Origin: Loxodes magnus
Lineage: Eukaryota > Ciliophora > Karyorelictea > Loxodida > Loxodidae
Reading direction: 5' to 3'
Assembly: GCA_946699065.1 (NCBI GenBank)
Contig: CAMPDV010000005.1
Location: 248,001 to 312,000, forward strand
DNA: 64,000 bases
A program made the translations under genes and the position numbers. Positions 24,261 to 37,617 of the stretch are shown one piece after another. Below the pieces are notes generated by a model, which ran no database searches, was not told the origin of the DNA, and saw only the letters and a program-made list of their open reading frames with translations. Every line of letters begins with the position of its first letter. The first letter of the stretch is position 1.

Positions 24261-26835
24261 TAGCTTCTAAATATTAAGAATAAGCTTAAATTTGAATTCC
24301 TTGGTCTTATTACAAAGAAACAGATTAAGTTAGCTTAAGATCAATTAGAAAGATTTCACGAAACGATTAAGTAAATACAGCTTAAATAGTTACTTATCGT
24401 TCCTTGATCTGTTGTTCAAAGAAGTTCGCTATTTTTGTGATCTACCTTTATTTCAAACTTAATGCGCTTTAATACTAAAGCTTTTTAATTTATAACCTCT
24501 CTTACAATTCATTAAATTAATCAGATTTCTAATAAAATATTTCCTTTCCTTCCTAGTTCTGAATTACAAATTAGCTTTATAATATTTCTTAACTGCTTAA
24601 TCAATAAGCTTCTTCAATAAATTTGTTTAGTTACCAATTTCTTCAGTGTTGACATAGTTAATTTATACAGTCTGTTCTATATTAGTAACATGGTTTATAA
24701 GCTATTTTGATTATGGATATAGATTATTCTAGTATCCTATCTTTAGGAGTTACTCCTTATGTTTCTTAAAAGCTTTATATTGAAAAGCATGGCTCCTTTC
24801 TATATCTTCCTATAATTAAATTAGATAATCAAGCGTCTTTTTTGTTAGTTTCTAATCTTAATAAATTTTGTTATAGAAAATCATTTTCAGTTGCAAGATT
24901 TTTAGTTTAGGAGGTAATTTTTTCAATATAGTTAGAAGCATAAATTGCTAATGATAAAAGCTTTTATATCTTAAGTACTATTTCATCTTCTAATTTTGCT
25001 AATGCTTTTTATAGTTACTCAATTTTCACTTAAAGATCTTCCTAGTATTTACTAATAGTTACTAAAGTTTCCTTTTATAATAAGGTATAAAGAACTGCTA
25101 GCTTTAGTTTAAAGTTACTCTTTAGTTTTTACCTGAGAAGTATTTTTAATATCTTGAGTATGTTAAGTGTGCTAAGTATCAAACTCTTTTAAGATACTTT
25201 GGATACTGCTTAAGAGTCCTTGGCGGCAATCTAGTTCTTTTATCTATTTATATAATTAAAAGCTTTTATAAGTTATAGAGTATTTATTTAACGAAGTAGG
25301 AAGAATCTTACTAATTGATAATTAGCTTCTATATGAGTTTATCATCTTTTTAACTAATTTAAGTTGTAAACTGTTCAAATCTATGCTAAAAAAGGTTGTG
25401 CAGCACCTGATTTCTCTCAGTCTATTTATAGAAGCCTAGGTTTATCCAGTGATAAAGAAGAGTGGCTTAGAGTATACTCTTATGCTATTATATATTCATC
25501 CATTTCTTAAAGCCTTTGATTGAGTTTCTTACTATTTGATTATATAACTTATATTTATATCTTTAAACTTTAAGCTTCTATAAAATTCTAAGCTTACTAG
25601 ATATAAAAAGCTTATATTTATGATACTTCTTCGCAAAGATAAAAATTAAGGATTTTTATACTTAAACAGAGTGATTAAGGTTGAAATATAAATGCAGAAA
25701 AATGAAGTGATAGTGTATATAAAGATATTTAGGAAGCCACTAAAAAGAAAGCTTTTTAAGAGTATTCATAACCTATAGTAGCCCTGAAGAAAAGAATAAA
25801 GCTTTTCTCTGATTAAAATATCAACTCATAGCAAGAATTATATCATCACAAGAAGTTATTATTAATTTGGCCTTGTTTAGGTTTATTACAATGAACACCC
25901 AGATATAAAGCTAGTTTGATATAGAATTATTATCTTCTATTGATAAGCCTAGTTTTATTTACGCTTGCATTGAGTAATCTCTTTTATTTTGATTTCTTTA
26001 TAACCTTATAGTATCATTTATAAGCTTTAATTCAAATTTGTTTTAAATCATTTAAAATAGGTTTGCTATTCTAATTCATTCTATTTTCTTTAAGACTAAA
26101 AACCAAAATACTTTCTCAATTTATATTAGTTGAGCTTTAAAATTATGCTTAATTCCTTAATGCAGTCTTAATTTTTTTACTCTGCTGCTTAGTTTTAATG
26201 GTTAATAGACATGTAAACAGTTCTAGACTTCCAGGTTTACAGATTAGTATTTATTCAAGTGAAGTATATTAAAGATCAAAATGTACCTTTAGTTTGTTCC
26301 TATTTAAACTTCGATTCTCCTTATCATAAAGAGTGTTTACTTATCTATCAGTAAAATAGCAAAAATCGCTTTTATGCTAGCTTATTATCCTTCTTCTTGT
26401 ATTATATATTTATAGATCAAATTTAATATAGACAATATCTAGTTAGCTAAGACTATATTACTTAGTTTTTACTATAAAGACTAAGATTACATGGTTCAAG
26501 AAAATCTAACAGAAAATGTAAGTTTATAGTAATCAACTGGCTATCCTTTTTACTCTTTTAGCAATTGATAGTAAATTAACTATCAGAAGCATATGAAGCA
26601 TATGATAGTAATATTTGAGCCAAGTTTGGACTTAGAATATAAAGCCAAAATATACTTCTTCTTGGTATGTAAATCTTCGTTTAATTTAACAATTAAAAAT
26701 ACAGAAGAAAGTATATAATTAAAGGTAATCAAGTATAGTAGAGACTCATATCTGCTAGTAGAAGTAAAGATATAGAGGAAATTAAGTTGACATAGCAAGG
26801 GAAATTTAATGTAAAGGAAATTTTTAAAGATGAAA
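24261..26835. other. AT-rich region, possibly the 5' part of the LINE
   Basis: It lies upstream of the RT remnant in element orientation. I found no apurinic-endonuclease motif or other recognisable domain. It could be decayed LINE sequence or plain intergenic DNA. Confidence 0.35.
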
Positions 26836-28288
26836 TCAAGATAGAAGCTTGTATGTCTCTGCAAAGATACATATAATTGTGAATAATATTCCAAACACTA
26901 GAACTATGTAAGGTAGTAAATCGGAACTATATTTAAGAGCTTACAGACTGTTGATTTTCATCTTTTCCAGCTTTATTTTAAAAAGAGTTGGCTAAATAAA
27001 CACTAAAAGGTTTATCCCAAACGTACAGGCAAATACTAGGACCTATATAAAGGAATACTATAGAAACATCTTCGAAAACGAGAGAAACAAATACTAGAGA
27101 GATGTATAAGATCCAAGTAGCCAGATAGAAAAGAAGCTTCTATCCTTTGTTCTAGTTGTCTGATAAAATCAACTCAATTCGTTTTTTACTGTCATCAATA
27201 TAATCCTTATATTCTAGTAAAGCTTGAGTTTGATCTCTGAGATTACTCTCATTATCCTTAGGCCAACACGTGTCATAAATTAAGAGGATAAAGTTATTTC
27301 TACACTCGAAAAACAGAATAGGGATAGAAATGTACACTTCTATCATAATAGAGACAACAATTACTATAATTACATGATGGTTTTCTCTCGAAATGCAATC
27401 TAAGCTATTCACTTCAGTTCCATCCAGATAGATTAAGTATGTTATATTCGCAAATATTAGATAGATAACTAGAGCAAGAATCATACCATAAAGACATGCC
27501 GTTCGAATCCTCTTAGTGCTTGGATTTTTTAACTCTCTATAAGCTGGGAATATATTAATATGGTAGCCAAATGATAAAAACACACCTGGTAAGCATAAAA
27601 TTAAATCCATTTATTTTACTTCATAGACTTGACCTATCATATGAGGACCTTTTTCGATATATAACCATGTTACACCATAAATATAAGTTAAGGTACACAC
27701 AAGACATATCACGCTTAAGTTTGCCACCACCAAAATTTTTTTTCTAAATATAACTAGCAAGAAAAAAAGGGAAATCAGAAGAGTGATTAACTCTTTTTGA
27801 ACTTGAGCTTCAAAAAGGTATAAAATTGCATTCTTCAAAGAGGAAGAAACTATCATAAAATAGAGCGTCATTGACCCATAAAGTGACACTATTGTACTGA
27901 TTTAAATTAGCATAGGCCACCCTCTACCAAGTAGCTTGAAAGCTATAACAGACATATTAATGAATCCCGTTCGATTGCATGCCTCAATATACAAATCGCT
28001 AACATAAAGACTAATGAAAAACGTAATAAAAAGTAAAAAATTTCCTCAAAACAATCCTCACATTCTAATAGCAAAAGGTAGAGAAACAATACCAATTCCA
28101 ACAATTGTAGTGAAAATCATGAAAACAATGGAAAAAAAGCTTGTAGTTTGAATCTACTATTACTCCAAATGTATCGATATCATTTCCTTATGCTCATTCT
28201 CATCATTATCTCCTACCTTCTAAATATAGCTGCCATCTTCTCCTTTATACTGATCTTACTTAGATTAAAATTCAGTACTCATACTCAT
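26836..28288 (-). CDS. Amino-acid transporter, AAAP (SLC36/38-like) family
   Basis: A multi-pass permease of about 473 aa. A hydrophilic acidic N-terminus of about 55 residues leads into TM1 with the family hallmark FTTIVGIGIVSLPFAIRMWG. TGA codes Trp twice here (RMWGLFWG). Further helices follow; the loop before the central TM carries FGYHINIFPAYRELKNPS, as in AAAP proteins. The last TM reads PYIVLVFGILFTIICIF and ends at TGA 26838-26836. The N-terminal exon (28288 to about 27037) is one unbroken frame. A frame change of one nucleotide between about 26971 and 27036 requires an intron. Three GT-AG choices fit (26971-27001, 26992-27022, 27003-27036) and I cannot choose, though the second gives the best P-x-LFKIKL helix. 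Substrate unknown. Confidence 0.85.
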
Positions 28289-29150
28289 TAATTTTATTAA
28301 AATGCTTATTAAATCCTTAAAACGTAAAAAAAATGCTTTATAAGCTACGCTAAACAGAAAATAAAGTAAACCTTCAAAAAATGAAATCTACTGCTGGTGT
28401 TATAAGCTTAGTTTGAATACCTTACTGTATAGTAATCCAAATGCTAGCTATACTTAAATGAAAGATACAAAGCTAAGGATTTTAAAATAAGTTAGAAGTA
28501 AAGGGTAAATAAAGCATATCTAACACTAGCAGAAATTTGGTTAGATGAGAATGCTTTTATATCTTGTTTGCTTGATTAAATATCATAGGAAGGTAAAATA
28601 TAGCTTGATTTATAAAATTGTACTTTTTATAAATATGTAAGAGTAACTTATAGAGTATTCAGTCAAGAATAGTGCTATTAAAGGTACTAAATTGATATAC
28701 TTATCTACTTATATTTAGATAAGGTGTAGGATTGCTAGTTTGAAGTAATTAAGTAGAGTCTTATTACATAATGAGATGATAAAATAAACGTTTTTACTTG
28801 CGTTATAGACATATTAAGTAGTCTTAAAGCAGTAGTACTAGGCCAGCTATTTGTTTGGAGAAGTGGATCTACTCTTTTGTGCCTATTTATACTAAAAATT
28901 ATGAGTAAATAGAGAGTATAAATATATATCACTTTGAGAGAAGCCATTCTAAAAATCCAAGGTATAAAGTAGAAATTGATAAAGGATTTATAATTAGAAA
29001 TAAAAGCTTCGAAGGTAGTTTGATAATGAAGCAGTAATATAAATGTATTAAAATTTAATCTTTGTCAGTTGCTATTATATCCATATAGTCATTTGATTAG
29101 CTACCTATTTATTATTTCCCAAATATTATTTAATAAAATTCATTTCTATA
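28289..29150. other. AT-rich intergenic stretch
   Basis: No supported gene. A standard-code ORF at 28735-28947 (minus) has no recognisable domain. Confidence 0.4.
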
Positions 29151-29648
29151 TCACTCAGTTAGCACAACTGTTCTAAATAAAATTATCCTCTATAAGATAA
29201 TTTTAACGTTAAGCTTACTTGATTTATCTTATTTTATTTTATTTTATTAGTCCATATCTCTAATAATCCCTTATTGTATCTAACAATGAATTATATGAAA
29301 GTTCTTATAAGTTAGATAATTAGCAAAGGAAGCAATTTATCTACCAAAACATCAATATAGTACTCTATCTACTTTTTATACACAGCAAAGGTTTTTAATT
29401 TGTATATTTCCCCAAGTTAAATTTTATTAAATAATGCTGCTTATTTTAAAATCTAATTCCTCAGCTAATCAGATAGCATCCATATAAATATCCTTCACTC
29501 CATTTGTAGTATCTTTACGCTTTATAATTTAGATCCCTCTTAATATATTCAATTTAACTTCCTCTAAGCTTTGTTTAAGCACTTCAATAATAGCCTTATA
29601 GAAAAGTCTTTTATCCTTTTAACTAGGCAAGTAAATAGCAAATCTCAT
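29151..29648 (-). CDS. Possible small hypothetical protein (165 aa)
   Basis: From ATG 29648 the frame reads MRFAIYLPSQKDKRLFYKAI and later KDIYMDAIWLAEELDFKIS, with balanced acidic, basic and hydrophobic residues over about 80 codons, unusual for the surrounding DNA. Internal TGA codons would be Trp. It ends at TGA 29153-29151. The second half is less convincing. No family is recognised. The frame is also open upstream of the ATG, so this may be part of a larger or decayed gene. Confidence 0.3.
29229..29249. repeat. (TTTTA)n simple repeat
   Basis: About four copies of TTTTA. Confidence 0.7.
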
Positions 29649-30274
29649 GAAGATAGATGAAATTATAAGTATTTTTTCTTTATATCCACATATAGAAAAT
29701 ATGTAAGAAAGTTAGGTACAAACAGTGGATTAATTAGGTAGATATTAATATCGATTTTATAACTACTACTAGCTTATATTTTGGCTTAGCTAGTAGTTAT
29801 TTTGTAAGATTTTTGCTTTTATTATTATATCCATGCTTGTATTTTAAAGAAAGCGAAATGAAATTTATTTCATTACATCTATTGCTCATTTACTTTAGAT
29901 ATGACTAGAGGATAAGTTAATTATAATGAGCTTACAACTCTTCTATTTAAACTCAGTTTAGTCTTCTCATTTTATATTCAAAGAGGTTACTCATCATTCT
30001 TCATCTTACTCCAGTACTTTTCTTGCTTCTTTGAAACTTATAAATTGACTATTTCTAACTCTGTCAGTTTTTAATATATTTGATGTCATAGTTAATTCAT
30101 TTAGCGGTAAGTGCTTAAACATATTATTTAACCAATTACCTGATTTAAGTAAGGCTTTATCACAACCTTTGCTAATTCATTATTGAAGTATATTCCATAA
30201 GCTAACTATCAAATCAGAAAGGATAGCTATTCTTACATCTTAACTATTAACTCTTAATCTAAAGCAAGATATAA
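29649..30274. other. AT-rich intergenic stretch
   Basis: Nothing supported on either strand, apart from a possible upstream extension of the minus-strand ORF that starts at 29648. Confidence 0.35.
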
Positions 30275-30481
30275 ATGACGGAAAGGTAAACACTAAAGAG
30301 CTTGGAATTTAATAAATAGGAACAACAAGATCTATAAAAGCGATAAGCAGCTATTAGTAGCATCTCTATCCTTAAACTTAGAAAGCAAATACATTTAGAT
30401 GCTAAATATTGGCGCTAAAAGAAGATTAACTATAAATTATCAAAAGCAAATGAAAATAATATAACTTTGCCTTAAAAATGA
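30275..30481 (+). CDS. Possible very small basic protein (68 aa)
   Basis: ATG 30275 to TGA 30479-30481. It reads MTERQTLKSLEFNKQEQQD and later LRKQIHLDAKYWRQKKINY, one helical, basic peptide with a genuine TGG Trp. No family recognised. The size and helical character would suit a small mitochondrial or complex-assembly protein, but this is a guess from composition alone. Confidence 0.28.
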
Positions 30482-30984
30482 AAGATGTAACTTACAACAA
30501 TTTATCTTTGAGTATTCTGACAAGATCAAACCATCACTTAGTAAACTAAGTTAAGTAAATTAAATTGTTTCTTATAACTGCAAAAATGATTGACAAGATT
30601 AGGGATAATAATTAAAAAGTGCTAACAGTGTAAGGAAGCTTTCGTTGAATCTTAAATTAAAAGTAAAAGAAATAAGAGTGAATCTCTTTTAACGTATATG
30701 CTAAATAATCTATATAAGATATCTTTAAAATTTCATACTAAAAGTGCTTTACATCATTAGTTCCTTAGTTTTTTGTACCAAGTTTAAGTGATTCTAAGAG
30801 GAGATAATGTGCTAGAATTTTTAGAAGTATGTTAATAGAAGATCATTCGTTTGATAATCTATATTTATACTCCTTTGGATATAATTCAGTTCTAATTGAA
30901 GTTAAAAATAGATTAGTAAAGGTTTGATTAATTTATGCCAAAATAAAGATAGCAAGTATAAACAAAAAGATTCTTCATTGTATT
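30482..30984. other. AT-rich intergenic stretch
   Basis: Nothing recognised; it ends at the kinase stop. Confidence 0.45.
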
Positions 30985-32808
30985 TCACTTAGTAAAAACT
31001 GCAACTTTAGATGGTAATTTTGATTCAGATTTGATCTCTGCAGATTCTGATGTCTCAACTGAAGTAGGAGAGAATACTTCGCTCTGTTTGTGAATTTTAA
31101 CTTTCATATCTTATTTTTTGTCACTTATTCTTGATTTTACTTGCTTTGATAAGCTTGATTTTATTGTAGGCGAAGGTGCCTTGTTCATTTGACCTACAAC
31201 GTTTAATCTTGAATTTTGTTAAGATGATTTAGTTACTACTTAAAGTCCTTATGGTTCTTAGGAGTTTCTTCTTAAGTATTCCATTTTTTATTCTTCGTTT
31301 TCTTCAGTCGAAACTAAATATCAAAGCTTACTAATCTAAACTGGAGTTTGACTACCAGATTTTGACCCTTCTCTAAAACTTGAATTTTTCTCTTTATCTG
31401 GAACAGGGGAGTTGACAGCATCCTATCATAGCATTTTGCTATCAGATTCGCTTTTTCCTAAAGTTAGGTTTATATTAACTTTTTCTCTTGGAATATTTTT
31501 AGAAGACTATGTCAAGCCAGGAGAAAGTGGCTCAATTTTTTTTTTCACTGGAGTTGCAATTTCATTAGCAGGAGCTAAAACAGTGGAATTAGGGCAAACA
31601 GTTTTAAACCATTTATGATTTAAAGCTTCTCTTGCTGAGGGTCGATTATTAATATCAGGATCAGTCAGCATAATAACAAAGTGTAAGCCAGCCTTAGAGA
31701 TTTCTTACCAATACTTAGCTTAAAAATTAATTTTGCATTCTTTATTTTAGAGAAGAACTTCTTGAGGATTTTTTCCATAGAAAGGCTACCTCCCAACTAG
31801 TAAAATATAAATAACAATACCGAGGGAAAATACATCGCATTTAGGACCATATACTTCATTTTTCAGTATTTCAGGGGCAACATATCCAGGACTTCCACAT
31901 CTTAAACTTATTTACTTTTTCATAGGATCGAATTTTTAAGCCAAACCAAAATCTGCAAGTTTAAAATCGTAATCATTGTTATTCGAAAGCATCATTACAT
32001 TTTCAGGCTTTATATCTCGATGAACTACATTTGCAACTTCATGCAAATAAACCAATGCATTCAACATATTCTAAGCAAATCTAGCAGCATTATATTCAGT
32101 AAATTTCTGTCTTTTGATAATTCTTTTAAACAGCTCGCCACCTGCACAATACTCCATTATTAAATGTACATAATTTTCATCTTCGAATAATCCAAAAAGT
32201 CCACATAGATTTGGATGTCTGAGACTTCGCATAGAGTTTATCTCACTGATCATTGCTTAAATATTTCTATTGCTTTCCCTAAGTAAAGGCTTTCAGACAG
32301 ACTTAATTGCTACAATTTCATCCGTACTGGTTTCTTTTCCTAGGAAAACCTTAGCGTAATTTCCTTCACCCACTTATACTTCCTTCTAATATATATTTTC
32401 AATATTTAGCTGTATACAATACTCTATAAAAAGCGCATGTCACTCTTTAAAAGATTTTTCAGTCGTAAAAAAGATTTCGCATTTAAAGCCTCCTCCATAA
32501 ATAGCTAGCCCAGATAAGTTCTTTTCATATATTTTTTCAATTCTTCTAAATTTTAAATCCATTCACTTAACTATAGTTTTGTCATGCTGGCTTCTAACCA
32601 CGTAAAATACTTCGTTTGTTATCATTGCACAGACTTTCTACAGCTCGTTATACTGTAATTTTTCAAAGATCCAAGATTCGTGCTAATGCTTCTATAATAG
32701 CGAAGGGACAGTTAAGAGAGAAGATAGAACATCTGCATTTTAATTCGGCAACTTCCATCCTCCATTTACTGGACAGAGTTCCGGTTTTTCTTCAAAAATG
32801 CTTTCCAT
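30985..32808 (-). CDS. PH-domain Ser/Thr protein kinase (CAMK-like)
   Basis: A 607-aa protein in one exon. Residues about 48-135 form a PH-like domain ([42 protein letters not shown]). The kinase domain spans about 143-401: glycine loop [10 protein letters not shown] at 145-154, ATP-binding Lys169 in VAIKS, and hinge [10 protein letters not shown]. The catalytic loop HRDIKPENV has Asp265; DFG is at 286-288; [10 protein letters not shown] forms the activation segment end, with DVFSLG after it. All catalytic residues are present, so it should be active. The C-terminal 200 residues are Ser/Lys/Pro-rich and probably disordered. Three TGA codons are read as Trp (including VKWMDLKF and FKEWHALF). 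The stop is TGA 30987-30985. The PH plus CAMK-type kinase layout suggests lipid-regulated signalling. Confidence 0.9.
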
Positions 32809-33426
32809 TTTTAATTGGCAGATTAAAGAAATTAAAGCATTAATCAATGCTAAATTAGGAGTAAATAAATAAAGGCTTAAATATATCGCCTTAGATACTA
32901 AATCTGCCTAATTATCTCTGATAATTAATACTATAGCTCTATTTCAATATTCAGTTTGATCTAAATGTTATTTACCCTCTTCATTCTACCTGGTTATTAT
33001 ACTCTCAACTTTTAACAGAGCATAGTGCATAGAACGTTAAACGTTAAGGTCTTGAGTTATATCAATTCAGCTAGCTAAACTATCTTGCTTATTATACTGA
33101 CTTGGAGCTTTTTAATTACTATAAGGTCACCTTATAGAGTTATGTAAATAAAGTTTGTATTAGCTGTGGAGTTAATTGCATATAATCTGAAGTAAAGATT
33201 ATTGTAACTCTAAGAATAAATATTACCAATTGGTTACAATTATGGCTTTCTACTTTAAACCTTCTCAATGTTACATTTATTTTTCTAACAATTGCCTTTA
33301 ACCTAAATGAGTCTCATATTTAGATTAAGCCAAATTGCTTTTAAAAGTATATTTAAAGAGCCATTTTATTACTCTTTGTTAACCCCTTTTATATAAGAAA
33401 ATAAATGAATATAGCGTACTATACAT
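32809..33426. other. Intergenic stretch between two minus-strand genes
   Basis: AT-rich, with no motif seen. Confidence 0.5.
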
Positions 33427-35098
33427 TCACTCTATATGCTAAAAATTCTCTAACTCTTGCTTAACTTTATTAAGTGTTTGATTTGCCCAGTTTCCTTGGT
33501 TAATATGATATAAGAAACCTCCTAAAATATTCTGAAGTAAATGCATCTATTTGTATTCCTCTTCTTTCACCTGCTAGTTTTTCTTATTAAAGAGCTGCAG
33601 CACTCCAATTACTTAATTTTTAGGTCCTATTAAGCTTACTACTGCTAAGTTGAAAAGGAATCCACCTTCCACATTGTCGAAGATTGGATCATAAGTTAAG
33701 CAACTTTTTGGCTCCGATTCAAACTCAACACTTAGGTTTTTAATAGCTTTTCTGCTGATTCCTCCATTGATAACAAACTAATATACTTCATCCTTTTACC
33801 TCCTTATTGAGCTTGTTCCCATCCCAACATCTATCTTATGAATAGTAAAATATGAATCTTAGAGTTCACCTCCTTTAATTAGCAAAGTTGATCTTTCAAA
33901 ACCCAGATAAGAAGGAATTTCTGAATTGCAGTTTTCGATAAATCTAACAGTTGTTTTGACGTTGACTATGTTCTCGATGAGTTAGAATCATTAAGCCTGC
34001 TTAGACTATATAGACATAAGCTACTAGTTCTCAATCTATTTTTCCAGTGTCGTGAATAGTATCTCTTGCACTATTTTAGCGCAAAAGTCTTAGTGTATCT
34101 GAGTTAATACTTACCGAGAAGCTTCCTTTATGACTTTGTAATTAAATGCATAGACTAACTTATCCAAAAATGGTCATAGGGATCATTAAATAGTTTCTAA
34201 ACCTTTTGGGAAGAGATAGTTCGCTTTTTTCTCTGAAGATTGGCTGTTATTAGTCACCAGGCAAGCTATAGTATTTGTTCTAATTAATCTCAATTACAGC
34301 CATTTGCTTTAAGACTTGAGGAAAGTATTTTACTACAAATGATAGGTCAAGAACAAAAATAGTCACTAAATTAGCATCAAAAAGTAACTTTAATTCTAAG
34401 GGCATTTTGTTGATTACTTCTTACAATGTATTAAACTTCTGGATTTTGACTAGGAAGAGAGAAAGCTTTTATAGGATCTTTTTCTAAGAGCAATCTTATT
34501 TATCCTTTTTTTTGCTTAATGCGATAGGCTTTAGCTTATTCCTAAAGATGGAATTATATTCTGCTATACCAATGGGATCTTACTAAAGGACCTATATATG
34601 CTAATCTAAACTTTTGTACTTCTTCAGATGAGAATTAGAAGCTTTAAGGTCTTTCTCCACTGTTTTTAATTACATCTCATATTCTATAGCTTTCATCCTC
34701 CATCCTTTGGTTTAATCCTTTTATTCTTCCAGTTTAGAGGAAAATTAGTCAGATTCTTTGCAGCTTAAGGACTATATGAAGTTTTTATTCTCCCTCGCAG
34801 GCGAGAACAACTATTCATTTAGCATTCTATTTTCCTCCTAAAGCTAAATTAAACTGCTTTTTAGATCATTTATCTGACTCTTCATTCTCTCTTAATACAA
34901 ACTAACCAGACTTTCTTTAATCGAGCTTTAAGTACTTTTTTCTGGGAAAGTGGAGGCTCTTTCAGTATAGCAAACAAAGGTTTTAGGGGAGAGTTATTTT
35001 TAACTGATAGGGGACATAATATCAATGGTAGGGAATTTTAACTTTAAGCTCTTATTGCTTAGTTCCTTATTCTAGCCTAAAACATTTACCTTTTCCAT
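33427..35098 (-). CDS. Coiled-coil protein with GAF domains
   Basis: 550 aa after removal of one 19-nt intron (34006-34024). The N-terminal 60 residues are Ser/Pro-rich. Residues about 60-190 form a coiled coil (QINDLKSSLIQLQEENRMLN and following). Then two GAF-type modules separated by the intron region: the first around LLFDANLVTIFVLDL, RFRNYLMIPMTIFGQVSLC; the second around NEVYQFVINGGISRKAIKN-like, KSCLTYDPIFDNVEGGFL and the hallmark VIGVLQLFNKK. The tail is helical. The stop is TGA 33429-33427. GAF domains bind cyclic nucleotides or serve as dimer platforms; this one has no attached catalytic domain. Similar coiled-coil/GAF proteins occur in cilia, so a ciliary role is possible but unproven. 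Confidence 0.8.
34006..34024 (-). other. 19-nt intron in the GAF gene
   Basis: The transcript-strand sequence is GTAGCTTATGTCTATATAG. Splicing joins KIDWEL to SKQAQWFQLIENIV and restores the second GAF frame. Confidence 0.88.
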
Positions 35099-37617
35099 TT
35101 CTTTAATAATATACTATTATTGAAGCTTTAGGTAACTGTACGCTATATCATATATAACCCACTTTTTATTAACCTATATTATACAGGCTTTTATACTAAG
35201 TCTAAGAATCATACACTTCTAGTTTTCTGTATAGAAGAGCTAAAAATTCAGAATTATGATAGATTTTTAGCTCTAAGGATAAAGTATGTACTAAGTAGGG
35301 AAAAAGAAAGATGGAGATGGGGATTGTTTAAAGACACTAGTATAAACTAAGTTATAAAACAGATATCTAACTTCTAAACTAAGGGTAACCAAAAAAGAGA
35401 TCGAGGCTCTTTAAAATATGAAGGAAGGATGTAAATATTAATACCTGAATATCAAGAGATGTTTAAAATGAGAGATTGTATATGAAGAAACCTACCAAAT
35501 TATTTATAACTAAAGATACTTCAACTTTTAAATCTACTGAGGAGTAAAAAGTAAAACTAGCATTTTAATGGCTTTTACTTTAGTGAGTAGATAACTAAAA
35601 GAGCAATTCTTGTTTCAAGCTTAAAAATAATAGGAAAACGAGTGTTATATAACTGACACAGACGATGCGATATTAATTAACATTTTAGTTTCTATTTAGT
35701 GTTTTATTAAGTTAACTAAGAAGACTATTGAAATAGCAAGCGTTAAATATTCTTAGTATCTGCTTTATTATCTTAGTCTTCTCCTATAATAAATAGCAAA
35801 ACATCAAACTCTAAATGTTATTATAAATCCTAATGTCATTATTGGTTAACTTTATTTGCTTATTTCATACCTCTATCAAGAATGAAAATACTATCGTACA
35901 ACTTATTTACTTGATATATAAAAGGATTTTTAATCATTTATATAAGTACTATTTACCATTTATGTGAAGACTTATTATTACAACTAAGCACTGTAATAAG
36001 AGATTATGTAGTCTGCATGTTATAATGAGCAAAGAGTAATAAAATCCTTTAATCTTGAAGTTTAAAGTAAAGAGTCATTAACTAAGTTCTTATGCTATCT
36101 AGTAAACTTTGATTTAATATTCCTTACTAAGTTAATTTAACTATCTTAAGAAGGTCTTTACTGATAGAAAAGAACTTCAGATGCTTAGTTATTTTTATTT
36201 TCAGGTGTGTTTTTATATAAATCAATGAATCTACCTATTTAGCATTATTCTTTATCATTAATATGAAAGATATCTTAATGAATACACTAAGTATTAACCT
36301 TCTATTTGATTCTTAAATACTTATGAACATGTTCAGATTATAAAAGTACCTACTTCATTAATCTCTGTTCCTACCTCTAATGAATCCTAGAAATTTAGCT
36401 TTGCTCCTCTCTGATACTTTAAGTTATTACACTACCATTGCTTTATTACTTCTAATCTTAATCAGATAAATCTCTCTTATTTTCCATGCTTTTTCTTACT
36501 ATTTTTAAAAAGTAACTAAAGCGATAATTTTGGATAACTATAAAGCTTCAAATTCTTCTTATTATATTTTTATAATTAAAAAGATATTGAAATAATCTTA
36601 CTAGTAGAGAGTGCTTTAACTACTCTAAAATTTCATATTTTTAACTTCTTTTTCTTTATGATAACTAATATATTTCTTATATAAGCAAGTAAGTGTATTG
36701 ATATGTTTTATACCTATGAAAAGTGTTTAGCAAACGATTCGTATTTCTTAGATTAGTTTCCATAAATCATTTGTAGAATGTTCTGTTTTGTGTTTAGATA
36801 AAGAGTTTCTGGATCAATGCTTTATGCGTAGATGTGAAGAAGGATCTTGTAAATGATTTTATATAGATACTTCTGATTTTGTTTTGAGTACCCAATAGTA
36901 TTAGCATATATGAGTTATTGCTTTCAATTATATTAAATGGTTTCTAAAATCTTGTTTGATGAGTTTTGAATAGTGACTTAATACGGTGGGCTAAACTTCT
37001 TAGAATACTTGTTTGCTAATATTTTTATTCTTTTCATGGCTTAAAAATTTCAATCTCAATGCTATGATTAACGAACTGATTTAATAGTCTATCGGCTCAA
37101 TCTGTAAATTCATCTCCTTTGAGGTATCTTTAAAGTGAGACTAGTCCTTAATTTTAGCTTTTAAAAGTATCAATGCGAGTGTTTATTTTATGGTTCTTCT
37201 TCTAAAACTGACTAATCTACTACTTTAAGAGCATTTCATCAAAGCTCAAATAATTTTGAAATCAAGTTGTTTTAATATGAGCAAGGTATTAATTAATCAG
37301 TACCTGGTATTAACCACTTTAGTTGGTGTTCTCAAACTAGATAAGTCTATAAAGTTATTCTGCTTACAAAGCAATAAGAGTTCAAATATCATTTCTATAT
37401 ACCAATATTAAACACTCAGTCTGACTAACAGATAAAGCACACTCTATTTAACCTTACAAGCTGCTTCTAATTCAAGATTCTTATTGATTTCCTTAAAAGC
37501 TATTTCTCTAGGTAAGATTAAAGAAGTATAGATGAAGTTAGTTTTATAGATGCATGAGTATTTAAAAGAAGGTTAGAATAGTTAGTTGGTAGGTAAATAA
37601 TTAAGTTATTAAGATAA
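35099..37617. other. Long AT-rich intergenic stretch
   Basis: No recognised domain. From ATG 36937 the frame that becomes TMEM223 is open all the way (with three TGA), but no motif supports an N-terminal extension. A short frame at about 35260-35470 (plus) reads as a Lys-rich peptide and is not called. Confidence 0.4.

Noticed and set aside
24261-26835. LINE apurinic endonuclease domain
   Set aside because: Searched for by eye on the minus strand; no convincing catalytic motif found.
27497-27512. TTCGAATCC T-loop-like string
   Set aside because: Lies inside the amino-acid transporter coding frame and no cloverleaf can be drawn.
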